Assembly (NCBI GenBank): GCA_030686995.1 | Contig: CM060697.1 | Coordinates: forward strand, 108,136,706 to 108,200,705 | DNA from: Artemisia argyi | Lineage: Eukaryota > Streptophyta > Magnoliopsida > Asterales > Asteraceae | Reading direction: 5' to 3' | DNA length: 64,000 nt | Part shown: one piece after another, positions 1 to 11,430 of the stretch | Numbering within the stretch: position 1 is the first letter of the stretch | How the letters are laid out: each line of letters starts with the position of its first letter | The notes under the pieces: model-generated | Told to the model about the DNA's origin: nothing | Seen by the model: the letters and a program-made list of their open reading frames with translations, nothing else | The model's database searches: none | Made by a program: the position numbers and the translations under genes

Positions 1-202
1 CTCGACGAATCTCTGGGGCTCCTTATAATACTAAAGTCACATCATCTAATAGCGTAGAACTAAGCAAACCTCTAACCAAAAAGCATATGTGTATGTATTG
101 TGTGTAAGGCAAATAAAGAGGAAGGTCCCAACGTATATAACAGTTATAGTCTAGGCACTAAATGCAACCTAGTTCTCTATAACCAAGGCTCTGGTACCAA
201 TC
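1..202 (-). mobile_element. Gypsy-like element 1, internal leader (partial)
   Basis: This is the part of a minus-strand LTR retrotransposon lying just inside its 5' LTR; the rest runs off the left edge. Read on the minus strand, the LTR end at 203 is followed after three bases by a primer-binding site and then a leader that resembles the leader of the complete element at 4964-14928. No coding sequence is visible here. Confidence 0.65.
188..199 (-). promoter_or_regulatory. Primer-binding site of element 1
   Basis: On the minus strand this reads TGGTACCAGAGC, one base away from the canonical plant tRNA-Met primer site TGGTATCAGAGC. It lies just inside the LTR terminus, where reverse transcription starts. 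It fixes the element orientation as minus. Confidence 0.75.
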
Positions 203-3103
203 TGTAACACCCCCAAAATACCGCAGCGGAAGACTGTGTCATAGGGGTGCTACTTCATAATACAAAGTACAAGTTATAGAAAACGAACTCTAAATGAGAC
301 GTTTGGAAAGGTTACCATTCGATTAATGAATTCAAAGTTACAAACATGAGATTCCAAAGTATGATACATAAATGTATACAAAATGTTTTGAATGGTAAAA
401 GATAAAAAGCGTAAGTCTTCAGAATATGCAGCTTGACTCTAAGTTCCACGCACTAGCTATCGCCTTACTAACCTGAGATAAACATGCTAAAGTGTCAACA
501 CAATGGTTGGTGAGTTCATAGAGTTTGTCTTAAAACAGTTGAAAAGCCTTAAAGAATGTTCACACAGCAAAGGCATCGTGAATCCACTCAGTTACAAGTC
601 CCGCCATAAGAGACTTGTAACCTGTGTGTTCACAACCCACTGCTACAATATAGTATGATTAAGACATGTATAAGTTCATCAAAACAATTAAGCAATTAGT
701 CGTGAGTCTACTCTTCATCTCCGAAGACCTCACTTGGGAGCCAATTCCCAAAGATATAAGTTTACTGGGAGCCACTTCCCAAAGAAAACTGGGAGCCACT
801 TCCCAAAGTATAAAACAGTCATGTATGTATGAAATCAAGTATAATGCAATCAAGTATAAGACAATCAAGTAGGAAACAATCAAGTATAAATGTTTTGAGT
901 ATTTGTACAAGTAAGCAAGTAGTTGAGCATGTATCCCCCCCCAAAGAGTTAAAACAAGTATGAAAAAGAGTAGGGGCTATGACTCACCTTAAGCTTATGT
1001 AATGAGAAATGATAATGGTAGTCGAATCGCGAAAGTCTCTAAGAGCAGCCTATAATAGAACGTTGCGACTTAGGTTTGGAGTAACGTCTAAGAATACGAA
1101 GAATTGCCCATATATGTCTTGCATAATGTTCATGATGTAGTACTTAGTATATAGTGTAAGTCTTTGAATATAAATGGTTTATGAAACATGTATAGGTTGT
1201 ATATCTCTTACTACCGTTCGGGCCGACATAATTCAGAAGTCATGGAGTAAACGTTCGAGGAGCCAGGACACTTTAATTCGTAAATCCACAACTCGTCTCG
1301 ACGGCTTACTTAATGAACTCCTCACATGAGGCTCCCTACTATTGTAGTATTTGATAACATATATATAAGTCTTTTTGATCTTTAAAAGTTATATGGTCGT
1401 TAGCCGTGGCTTTGCCGTGACCTTGGTCATTGTTACCATGGTCTTAAGACTCAACCTTGGCTTTAGCCATGGTTGTGGTCTTGGCTTTAGGTCATTAGAC
1501 CTCTTGGTCTCATCTAATTATAACCATTATATAGTAACTTTGGTCTAAAAATTGGCTGTTAAGAATTTGAAGAAATTATCACTCGGAAAGCGTTTTCAGG
1601 GTTCGAGCTTCTTTGACCTGAACAAAAACGTCGTTCCGGACAACTTTCGTGTTTTAACTTTTTGATGAATCGGACCAGAAGTGGGACTTTCAAATTGGCA
1701 GAATGCGAAACAGTAGGTTATAGGCAGTTTCGGGGTTTTGGTGTCGCTAACTTCTTATGGCCATAACTTTTGACTCGTGTACTCGTTTTAGGTGATTCAA
1801 ATTGCTATGTTTTCCTTTTGAAGCCCTTTATAACAGTAAGTAAGTGTCAAATATCATAGTTATACTATTTTGGTCGTGGTTCTCCATAAAAATCACTAGT
1901 TTGCTTGTTTACTTGTCATAAGTTAACATATGTATACCAATACTTGTTTTATCCATTTTTAAACATCATGAACACAATAACAAGAACATATATAGCATGA
2001 AATGAACACAAAGAGCATGAAAATGATAATGAGCAAGAAAGTGTAATAGGGTTTGCTTACAACTTGAGGCTTTCTAAAAGAAAGGTAAGTAACTAGTAAG
2101 GTACGGACTTTGATAGACTTAAGCTTCACTCTTGCAATCTATGATAAACCGAGGTTATTTGAAAATTATAACGACGTCTTTTTGGAGACTTTAGAGTTAT
2201 AACAGCTTTTCTTAGAAAATTTCCAAGATTGAAGATCAAACACTAGTTTTCTTTCAAAAACTAGTTAACTTTCTTACAAAATATAAGAAAAGTGCCTTAG
2301 GTTTTAGGACTTGAAGGTTATAAGAAGGTGTGGTGCAAGTTTTCTATGTGTTTTAGCTTGGTATTTATAGGGTAGGAAAAATAGTTAACCATATATTGGG
2401 TTAGAATTTAACCATGGTTAGTTTAAGACACTTGTAATGATCTAAAGAATCAATGGTCAAGATTTAACCACACATGGTGACTCCCCCCACCCCTAAGTCG
2501 GTTTGCCAAGGATAAGGGTGACTAGATGAGTAGTCATGGTCTTTGGATGATAATATCCTAAGTATGTAGCTAGTTTTGACTCCGTAAATTGCTAACCGTA
2601 AGTTTTTAAGTCACGAAACGTAAAACCGGGTATCCTAAAAATATGAAACTTATAAATATGCTAGAACTTATCAATATACTCCATAATAAAATATAAAATG
2701 AGTGGTAGGATCTATCGGGTGCTAAAACCCTGCTAAAAACTGGAAACACGGGTCTAAAACGCGTAATTCACGTAAAACGCTGAACTGAAAAACGTAAAAT
2801 TCCAAAACTTTTGGAATTGTCCTAAAATGAGAGAAAATCATATTTCTATTGTTTATAATGTTTTATGGACATATCGGGATGCCGGAATGACGTTTAAACC
2901 TAAAAGTAAATCTCGGACACGGCTTTGTGATTTTTGCAGAAATGATCCGACGAGCGTCAAACTCTCGGATTATCGTTAAAATAGTTTAAATTACGAGAAT
3001 ATGAAATAAAAATTTCTGAGATGAATAGTGAAAAGTGAATAGTAAAAAGTGAATAGTGAAATTTTCGGGAATAAAAGTTAACCTGAAATTGCGAATTGTT
3101 ACA
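203..3103 (-). mobile_element. 5' LTR of Gypsy-like element 1 (about 2.9 kb)
   Basis: On the plus strand the block starts TGTAACACC and ends TTGTTACA, the inverted TG..CA termini of an LTR. It is related to, but clearly diverged from, the 3.5 kb LTRs of the complete element at 4964-14928; shared blocks include one beginning TTCGGGCCGACATAATTCAG near 1218. The primer site at 188-199 shows this is the 5' LTR of a minus-strand element. The sequence outside it, from 3104, is flanking DNA. Confidence 0.7.
735..810. repeat. Short tandem palindromic repeat in LTR 1
   Basis: Three copies of a unit containing TGGGAGCCACTTCCCA (first copy GGGAGCCAATTCCCA) occur in tandem. Each is an imperfect inverted repeat (TGGGA/TCCCA), so the transcript could form successive hairpins. 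The array is absent from the related LTRs at 4964 and 11431. Confidence 0.6.
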
Positions 3104-4832
3104 CACAAACTTATCAAACACACTTCACACATTTCCATAATCCTCTCTTTCTCTCTCACACTCACAGTTACAACTCACTCGGATCTAGGTTTTGATCCCA
3201 AATCTTAAAAATCTGATAAGATCACAAATGAATATAAACCAAATACCCCCTTAGAGCTATTTATTCTTAGGCTTAGGTTGATTATCTGTTATAAGAATTG
3301 TGTTGCATTTGTATTGATAGAATAAGGAAGAACATGCTGTGTTGTTTTTGCGAATAATTAGAGCAAAAGAGATATTAAGGTTTGCTTGGATTAGCTTATT
3401 TTATCTTAGGATTAGGTTGACTATCTGTTATAAGAATTATGTTACATTTGTATTGAGAGAATAAGGAAGAAAAGTGGCGGATGTGTGTGCGAATATTTAG
3501 GCTAAAACATCCAAGTATCAAAGATAGAAGAAGTATCAATGATGGCTGGACAGACACCACTTTCAAGTATGAACATAAACTTGTTCTAGTGTTGTCCATC
3601 CATTATTGATTCATCTTTGCTCTTTTTCATGTATTTAGTTACAATGAAAATATTTTCATTGCATTGTTGATATAAATTTAATATGATTTCATTGATTCAT
3701 TATTAGCTCTCTAATGTCGTAGGACCTACATAACTAATATGTATGTTCGTCACATTTAAGTGAGCAATATAAATGATAGTAAGAATTTAGTTGATAAGAA
3801 CTTAAAGCTCAATTATCAGGGCAGATCTATCTAACGATGTAGATGGGTTCCATCGCTTTAATTGGACCCCATTTTCTAACGATGTTTAATCTTGATTATT
3901 GAAAGAACCAAAACTGATAATCAAGATCAAACACCAAACGTTAGAAAATGGGGTCCAATTAAAGCGATGGAACCCATCTACATCGATAGATAGATCTGCC
4001 CCGATCATTGAGACGTCTTCAATGCGATAATGATATAGTGTGTATTGTTCATGACAGGCCACACTACTTCATTATTGCATTCAAGATGAGTGATGTTACT
4101 TAGACTCTATTCTTTACTCAGCATTTGTATCTATTCTTTACTCAACCTGTGTGCCGATTTCAACATACCTTTCCATTCTAAGTTCCCATACTGTTTGCTT
4201 TGTTTTTTCAACAATCTAGCAATGCGGCTGGTGCAGTCCTTTGCTCAAAGGGAGTTGAAACGACAAAGCGAGCAGTAGCGGGAACTTAGAAGGGTTACAT
4301 ATGTTGGTTTATTGCATTCCATATTTTTTTATGATCTAAAACCAACCATCCACCAAGTAATGTGGCCATTGGAGTTCCAAGAACAAAGGTTGTTTCAAAC
4401 ATACCCTGAATTGCAACATTGTCTTTTATTTCATTTACACTATATTTTTTAATTTTTTGCAGCAAATCCATGGTCAGACTACTTTCCAAAGGGGTATTTG
4501 ATCAGGTCAATCATGAAATTTTGCAGATTTATTCACGTCAATCATGTTCCATTGTGGCTAGTCTTTGTTGGCGACTAATATGTATATAGTTCCGTCAAGA
4601 GTTATAAGTATTGATCCCTAGCAAACGCTCGTCCCAATGGATCATGATTGGCCTGAAGATGTTGAAAAGGTTCAAGCCACCTGTGGGAAACATCAATCCT
4701 TTCCTGCATTAAACATAGGTATTTTGGTTTTCCCATATCCCCTTTTTATACTCGTTTTCATGTGTATCTCAAATCACAAATCCTAGTTAATCAAATCTCT
4801 AAACAAAAACATGCAGGAAGTATTCATAAACA
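3104..4832. other. Flanking AT-rich DNA, no convincing gene
   Basis: No coding gene is recognised here. It holds an imperfect direct duplication of about 100-145 bp (3262-3360 and 3400-3510, both containing GATTATCTGTTATAAGAATT-like sequence) and a foldback at 3819-4001. Around 4620-4725 there is exon-like sequence followed by a splice-donor-like site and a possible acceptor CATGCAG at 4811-4817, which could belong to the gene starting at 4833. Confidence 0.4.
3819..4001. repeat. Foldback MITE-like inverted repeat (183 bp)
   Basis: The left arm starts GGGCAGATCTATCTAACG and the right arm ends as its near reverse complement. The arms are about 75 bp and pair almost perfectly around a short centre near 3897-3915. 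It has no coding capacity. The family and target duplication could not be fixed. Confidence 0.7.
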
Positions 4833-4963
4833 ATGTCTGCAAACAACAAGAGATCAGCACAATGGGTTGAAAGAGAAGGTTCAAGCAGGTCTGCTTCAAA
4901 AAAGAAAGCGGCAAAAAGTGTAAAAAAATTTAAGTTGGATGAAAACGCGTGGTACAATTGGTG
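4833..4963 (+). pseudogene. 5' half of a gene split by LARD insertion
   Basis: The frame opens at ATG 4833 and encodes a Ser/Lys-rich basic segment (MSANNKRSAQ...) ending in W-Y-N-W just before the LTR. The reading continues in frame through the target duplication into 14929, giving ...NWWAAERKKAGK. I do not recognise the protein. Its basic start and acidic end suggest a nuclear or transposon-related protein, but that is inference. The start could be internal, because an acceptor-like site lies just upstream. Confidence 0.5.
4959..4963. repeat. Left target-site duplication of LARD (TGGTG)
   Basis: The five bases TGGTG directly precede the element and recur directly after it at 14929-14933, the length expected from LTR-retrotransposon integrases. 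Confidence 0.9.
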
Positions 4964-7900
4964 TGTAACACCCCCAATTCATGGATGCAGCGGAATTCGA
5001 ACTGGGTGTTACTTGACGGCACAATAGTCACAATAATAGAAAACGAACTCCAATTGAGTCGTTTTAAAAGATTTATCATTCAAATTATATAAATATCAGA
5101 GATTACAAAATGAGGTCCCAATTGGTTCCATGTTTACAAATCACATTAAGTGAGTTTTCGAATGATAATAAAATTTATAGCCCTCTTGAGTATCCGTGCC
5201 CTTCCGTGCCATCCTTGATCGTCATGAACCTGAAATACATGCTTGAGAGGTCAACACAAAGGTTGAGTGATATTCATAGAGTTTGTTTAATGTTTGAACA
5301 CAATATGTTGGTAGTGTGAGCTATAGACTCACACCAATGTTTGGAAAACAAATATGGGCCACGTTGTTACACGCCCGGAACAGTTATTATCAAATACTAA
5401 GCTTATGACACCAAAACGTTAACGGGTACCAATATCAATCGGCGGAGTTATCCCGGTAGGTACTTTGCCGTCATACCTAATGTCTCAAATATTAATGCAT
5501 TCGTTTGAACTTAGTCAATACAAATGGGATTCGTCAATCCCAATAGGCCTATTCACAATATTCGCGCTCACTTGCAAGTAACCCTCGCAAGTGATTAAAT
5601 GGTTCATAATATGGGATCTCGGTTTGGCAAGGATGGTACTTAGTGATAATAAAACAATCAGGCAAGCATACAATTTAAAAACATTGTGCTCGGTTAAAAA
5701 TAGCATGTATTCCCCCCAAGGGTTTGTAAAACAATGAAGTAATGTAAAGTGGGGCTATGAACTCACCTTGAGTTGGATGATGTATAATGAGAATGATGGA
5801 TATGCCGTAAGAACTTCTACGAGCAACCTAGAATAATTGTTGTAACTTAGGATTTGAGTAAAAAATATGAAGTAGTGCCTATATATATATCTTGCATTAT
5901 AGTCCATGATGTGGTATGATGTATATTGTAAGTCTTTGAAAGAAAAGATTCATGAATATGTATGTTTTGTATATCGTTTACTACCGTTCGGGCCGACATA
6001 ATTCAGAAGTCATGTTAGTAAGCGTTCGAGGAGCCAGGACACTTTAACTCGTAAATCCACAACTCAACTCGACGGCTTACATAATGAACTCCTCACATGA
6101 GGCTCCCTACTATTGTAGTAGTTGATGAAATATATAGATATAAGTTTTGATCCGAAAGGTTACATGTCCGATATTTGAATAAACTTAGGAAAGTTTATTA
6201 GTACATGAAGATTGTTATTAGGGTATGTTTCATAAGTTTTGTATGACCATTTTCTCTTGGTAATATCTCATGGTTCCCTTTTAAGTGAAGTAGATCCAAA
6301 TTGCTTGTTCAAGTTCTCGTCAACTCTTTGTTTCATGTTTACGCCTATGAAAGTTGGTATGGTCATTTCGTCATGGCCTAGCCATGACCTTTGGTCCTTG
6401 TTTCAAGGTCATGAGACACAACCTTGGCTCTAGCCATGGTTGTGGTCTTGATTATAGGTCATAAGACCTCTTGTTCCTTTCAAAGTATAACCATAATCTT
6501 GTGACTTTCGCCTAAAAATGGGCTGTTTAGAATTTGAAGAATTTTATCACTCGGAAAGTGTTTTTAGGTCTCGAGCTTCTTTATTCCTGAACGAAAACGT
6601 CGTTCCGGACAACTTTCGTGTTTTAACTTTTTGATGAATCGGACCAGAAGTGGGACTTTCAAAACCCAAATTTGATCAGAATGGTATTTGGCAGTTTGCC
6701 GCAAAGTTTTGGTAACTTCAAATGGGCGTAACTTTTGACTCGTATACTCGTTTTAGGTGGTTCAAATTGCTATGGTTTCCTTGTTAAGTCCTCTACTGTA
6801 ATATGTAATGATCCAACATCATATTTTTACCATTTTGATCAGGTCTTACCAAGAAAGTCACCAGTTTACTTGTTTTAGTAACTTATCTTGTCAATCAATA
6901 ACAATAACTTGTTTTGCTCACTTTTATACAACATGGACATAACTACAAGACATAATATAGCAAGAATAACATGTAAATAACATGAACATGATTATTTAAC
7001 AAGAATCAAGTTAGGGTTTGGCTCACAACTTTTGGCTTTCAAAGATGAAAGGAAGTTAACATGTAAGGATAGGACTTTGATAGACTTGCTTCAACCCACT
7101 TCACTTCATGCAATATTTCTACTCTTGTAATCTTGAAAGAGAGATGATGAAAATTGAGGTGACTTGAGTGGATTCAAACTCAAGAGAAATCACCAAAGTT
7201 TCTAAGGATTTGAAGTAGTTTTGATGAATCAAAACTAAACTAGGGTTTATGTATGGATATTGCACTTGATTTCTTGGATGGAACTTGAAGTAAATGAGCT
7301 AAGGATGAGATGATGGTGTGTTTTTATGTGTGTGGGTCGTTGGAATGGCCAAGGAGGGGAAGGAGAGGCATTTATATGCAAATGAGGAGGTTACATTGTT
7401 GACTAGTTAACACTTGGAGGCCAAGTTGAACACATGTTCACATCTTAAGGCTCCTAGCATGAGATTAAGACACACAAGGCTGAATTCCCCCCCCTAGGTC
7501 GGTTCCTAAACTTGGGGGACAAGGTGTGGACTTTGCTTGGTATTATCCTAAGTATTAGGAAGAGTTTTGACTCCGGGAAATGACAACCGTAAATGATTAG
7601 GCCTCAAAACGTAAAACCGGGTGTCGTAAAATTATGGAACTTTAAAGTATTGTTAGACATGTCCATATGTCCCATAATAAAATATAAAATGAGTGGTAGG
7701 TTCCATTTGGGTGGTAAAACCCTGCTAAAAACTGGAAACACGGGTCTAAAACGCGTAATACGTAAAACGTACGAATATTGCGTAAAATTGAGAAAAGTAA
7801 AATGTTACTTTTCTAATGTGATAAAAATGATTTAAAATGACTTATAATGTCTAGACTTGGCTCAGTCTAGTGTCGGTTGGTATTAAATGTCTTTTAGACA

Positions 7901-8456
7901 TCAAACCGTAAGCCTAAAAATCAAGGAATGACTTATAACATCAAGGGATGATTTTTGGTCAATGGAGGAGGGAAAAATATGTTGACTTTTTCTAATAAGT
8001 TGAAAACTCAATTCTTTTTAGAAACACGTTTTGTGGTGGAACGGTTAATCGGCCATACGGTTAAGCGTGCTCATGCGAGAATAGTACTGGCTTGGGTGAC
8101 CTGCTGGGAAGTCTTTGGTCATGTTTTTCTCAGTCATGATTAATTCTCAAATAAATCATGAGTGTGTCAAACATTTTTCTGATGCGGGGTCACTTAACGC
8201 GGTCGAATTTCGTTGTACGTAGAATTTCTGAATGACGTTTTACCCTAAAACGTGTAATTCCCTGTAATTCCTTAATAACTTTCACGAAAATGAGCTTATG
8301 AATGTCAAACTTTTAATTTGCCATGGAAATGATTTATCACTTGAGAATATCAAATAAAAATCAACTTTCGGGAAAGTTTCGGGAAAAATGAATAATAAAA
8401 GTGAATAGTGAAATTTTCCGGGAAAAGTAATTAACCTGAAAATGTGAATTGTTACA
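4964..8456 (-). mobile_element. LARD 3' LTR (left copy)
   Basis: A 3493 bp LTR, starting TGTAACACCCCC and ending TTGTTACA on the plus strand. It is nearly identical to 11431-14928. Short open frames inside it recur in the other LTR and are not credible genes. Confidence 0.9.
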
Positions 8457-8476
8457 GTCTCTACCCCTTACGAGGA
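8457..8476 (-). promoter_or_regulatory. Polypurine tract of LARD
   Basis: On the minus strand the bases just before the LTR read AAGGGGTAGAGAC, a purine-rich tract suited to priming plus-strand DNA synthesis. The further upstream context (GGGACGAAGTTCC on the minus strand) resembles the 3' end of Ty3/Gypsy chromovirus-type elements as I recall them. Confidence 0.6.
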
Positions 8477-8854
8477 ACTTCGTCCCGAAGTTCTATGTGT
8501 GTCATATGTTGGAGTGATGTTGATGAAAAGGTGTGGTTACTTATGAGGACTCGAGTCTTGAATTACCAGTGATATAGTTTGATTTGTCTCAGAATACGGT
8601 GTGTCAATAGAAATTGATAACATAGTTGAATATCAATAGAGATTCATATAATAGTCGAATATCAAAGAAAATTGATATAGCAATCGAGTATTAATAGGAA
8701 TTGATATAGTAGTTGAATATCAAATAGAACTCGATATAGTTGTCAAGTATCAATAGCAATTGATATAGTAGTTGAACAACAATTGCAATTGACATAGACA
8801 TCGAATAATGGAATAAATGTTGAAATGTGGTTGGACCAAGTCCTGTTTGAATTG

Positions 8855-8995
8855 TACAGCTGCCCATGCATATGGCTACATGGCTTCACAACGAGTTTGA
8901 TATGACTGCCCATGCATATGGCTACATGGCCCCGTAATAAGTTTGGTACGACTGCACATGCATATGGGTACATGGCCTCGTAATGAGTTTGTTTG
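8855..8995. repeat. About 61 bp unit, three tandem copies
   Basis: Three copies of a unit containing CATGCATATGGCTACATGGC (third copy with one change) followed by a diverged GTAATGAGTTTG-like tail. It lies in the LARD interior near the polypurine end. Confidence 0.7.
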
Positions 8996-9884
8996 TTATT
9001 GCACTATCATTATGAAAACCAAAATGTAAATCTCGTACTTATGGAAATTGGGATAGTTGTTGAAATCATAGCCTAGTAGGTAATCTGGTGTTGTATCTAG
9101 TGTTCATTGACTTCATACTTATGTTATTTCGGATATAAATAAGCCCACTTGTTTATAATTCTTTATTTACATAGAGAGGCATCCCAAACAATGTAACTAA
9201 AGGAATATAAACGTATGGTTCGATGATTTATAATTTCTTTATTTAAATGAAAAGGCATCCCAATCCATTCAAATAAGGACATTATAAATCATCCTACTCA
9301 AGAATTCCCGACACAACATTCATACTTAGCCGGTGAGTTACAAGGTAGTGTATTACGAGATGATACTGGTGTTCCAAAAGTACAAGATGAATATTCAATC
9401 TTGTAAAGCTGATGAGGGTGCTTGTGGTGTAACTAAGGATGATTTGAGCTTTAAAAGTGCATCAAGATCTGTTAATGAGCTTGTGTTTGTAACGGTTGTG
9501 AAGATAATGATGTGATAAGTTGATGAACAAAAGTGTGTAGTGTATGCTTAACATTAATACTCTTAGGTATAGATGTTGAGTTTGCTTTAAAAATCTTAAG
9601 AGATTTTTAAGGTTTATGATGGAATGGTATCCTTAGGACCTAAACAGGATAGTACTTCTAAAGGATGAAGAGAATAATTGATAACTATCCCAAGATAGTA
9701 GTTCGGATTATCTCATAAATGAAAACTTTCAAGAATGAAATTAGGTAGTACAGATAAGGTGTTAAGATTTCGCTGAGTGGTAAGACACTATCGTGTCTAT
9801 AGATCGTGTTAATGTATTCTGGTGGTTTATCGTGTTCATGTAGGAAATCAATCTAAACATAACCCTAGTACAACTATTCTCAGT

Positions 9885-9998
9885 ATTTGAAAATTCTAAG
9901 TCGAATATAGTTAGTCAGACTATATTCCACTGTCCCTAGGTTAAATATAGGTGACTAGTCTATATTTAGCCAAGGTTCGATAAAATTTTCAAATACCT
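9885..9998. repeat. Nested palindromic segment in LARD interior
   Basis: Outer arms GTATTTGAAAATT and AATTTTCAAATAC pair at the edges. Inside lies a second hairpin in which GAATATAGT pairs with ACTATATTC. The transcript could form a compound stem of about 110 nt. Confidence 0.6.
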
Positions 9999-10411
9999 AA
10001 ACTAGGTATACTTTTGATATGTCCGTTGCTTTCGGGAAACTGTCCACTAAACAAAGGCGATGTCAAACCCTTAAGTTGCAAGTCCCGTCCATACAAGACT
10101 TGTAACGTATGTTTTCATATTCCATTGCATAGAAGGTAGTAAGGGTAGATACGTATGGAAAGGAAATTTTAAGTAGTTCTAAAATAGAACATACTTGGCC
10201 AGGATCACGAACTTTTAATAATGAAGGTTTCATAAGAAAACTTTGATGAATGTAGAGAAAGTTCAGCTTTTGTCGATGATGGATTAGTTTGTCCTTTTAG
10301 AAATCTCATATTTCTTGTTTTGAAATCGATAGATTGTGACGGGTTTTTGATATCATAAGAAATGATATTGATGATGTGATGGAATAATTCTAGAGACCAT
10401 TTGCACAAAAC

Positions 10412-10840
10412 ACAATGTCTTGGAAGTAGGTTAGACCATTGTGCAATTCACAATGTCTGGGAAGTAGGTTAGGTCATTGTGTGACTCAAAACATTTGAGA
10501 AATGATTAAGACCATTGTATCATACAATGTTTTGGAAAATGAATGAGACCATTGTATCTCACAATGTCTTGGAAAATGAATGAGGCCATTGTATCTCACA
10601 ATGTCTTGGAAAAATGAATGAGACCATTGTATCTCACAATGTCTTGGAAAATGAATGAGACCATTGTATCTCACAATGTCTTGAAAAGTGAATGAGACCA
10701 TTGTATCTCACAATGTCTTGAAAAATGAATGAGACCATTGTATCTCACAATGTCTTGGAAAATGAATGAGACCATTGTATCTCACAATGTCTTGAAAAAT
10801 AGGAAAGACCATTGCAATCAGTTACAATGTCTTGGACATA
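10412..10840. repeat. 37 bp tandem hairpin array, about 11 copies
   Basis: The unit reads approximately GTCTTGGAAAATGAATGAGACC then ATTGTATCTCACAAT. The central copies are nearly identical; the edge copies are diverged and slightly different in length. Each unit contains ATTGT-ATCTC-ACAAT flanked by GAC/GTC, so each can form a small stem-loop. The period of 37 is not a multiple of three, so any open frame across it is accidental. Confidence 0.85.
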
Positions 10841-10959
10841 TAATGTTGGAGTAGGAACATGATTGGGAGAGTGTGGTTGTGTCGAAATGCCTTAGAATAG
10901 GCATACACAGATATGTTTAGTCCATTGTTTAGATAAATGATTGAAAATAAACCGAGTTT

Positions 10960-11215
10960 ATATATCAATATACTAATATGTTCATGTAGCATAAAATGCC
11001 TAGTGTGTATATATCAATATACTTATATGTGTTCATGTAGCATAAAATGCTTAGTGTGTATATATCAATATACTTATATGTGTTCATGTAGCATAAAATG
11101 CTTAGTGTGTATATATCAACATACTTATATGTGTTCATGTAGCATAAAATGCTTACGGGGAAATGCTCAATTATGTTTAGGGTACATATATTAATATGCA
11201 ATTATGTTTGTGTAG
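10960..11215. repeat. 51 bp tandem array, about 4-5 copies
   Basis: The unit contains GTGTGTATATATCAATATAC followed by TTATATGTGTTCATGTAGCATAAAATGC-like sequence. The spacing is exactly 51 bp in the central copies (for example 11049 to 11100). Because 51 is divisible by three, both strands show a repetitive open frame here, which I regard as a by-product. Confidence 0.85.
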
Positions 11216-11415
11216 CATAAAATATCTACGGGGAAATGCTCAAAAGGGGTATATATATGAATATACTAATATGTTTGTGTAGCATAACATGCTTACTAAG
11301 TCCATAATCGTCTGGAGGATGGAAGACACAGAGAGCGGAAGGCTATAAAAATGGTTTTGCTTGTAGTTGTAGTTATAGTTTAGGTCTCAATTAGACCCGT
11401 TTCTCTATAACCATG

Positions 11416-11427
11416 GCTCTGGTACCA
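11416..11427 (-). promoter_or_regulatory. Primer-binding site of LARD
   Basis: The minus strand reads TGGTACCAGAGC three bases from the LTR end. It is identical to the site of element 1 and one base from the canonical tRNA-Met site. Confidence 0.8.
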
Positions 11428-11430
11428 ATC

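Larger units (their letters stand above)
8457..11430 (-). mobile_element. LARD internal region, non-coding
   Basis: No retroviral-type domain is seen in six frames. The region is built largely from tandem repeats and hairpins: GATATAGTAGTTGAATATCA-like units at 8590-8800, a unit of about 61 bp repeated three times at 8855-8995, a palindromic segment at 9885-9998, a 37 bp array at 10412-10840 and a 51 bp array at 10960-11215. The last two lie close to the primer site, in the position of a retroviral leader. Confidence 0.75.

Noticed and set aside
4295..4489. Minus-strand 64-codon frame with a hydrophobic segment (MFETTFVLGTPMATLLGGWL)
   Set aside because: Looks membrane-like, but it is short, has no flanking exons and no recognisable family; kept only as a note.
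5110..8143. Short open frames repeated at 11577-14615
   Set aside because: They lie in LTRs and are duplicated because the LTRs are; none has a retroelement or host motif.
10486..11201. Repetitive open frames on both strands in the LARD interior
   Set aside because: By-products of the 37 bp and 51 bp tandem arrays; no start context, no domain, both strands open at once.
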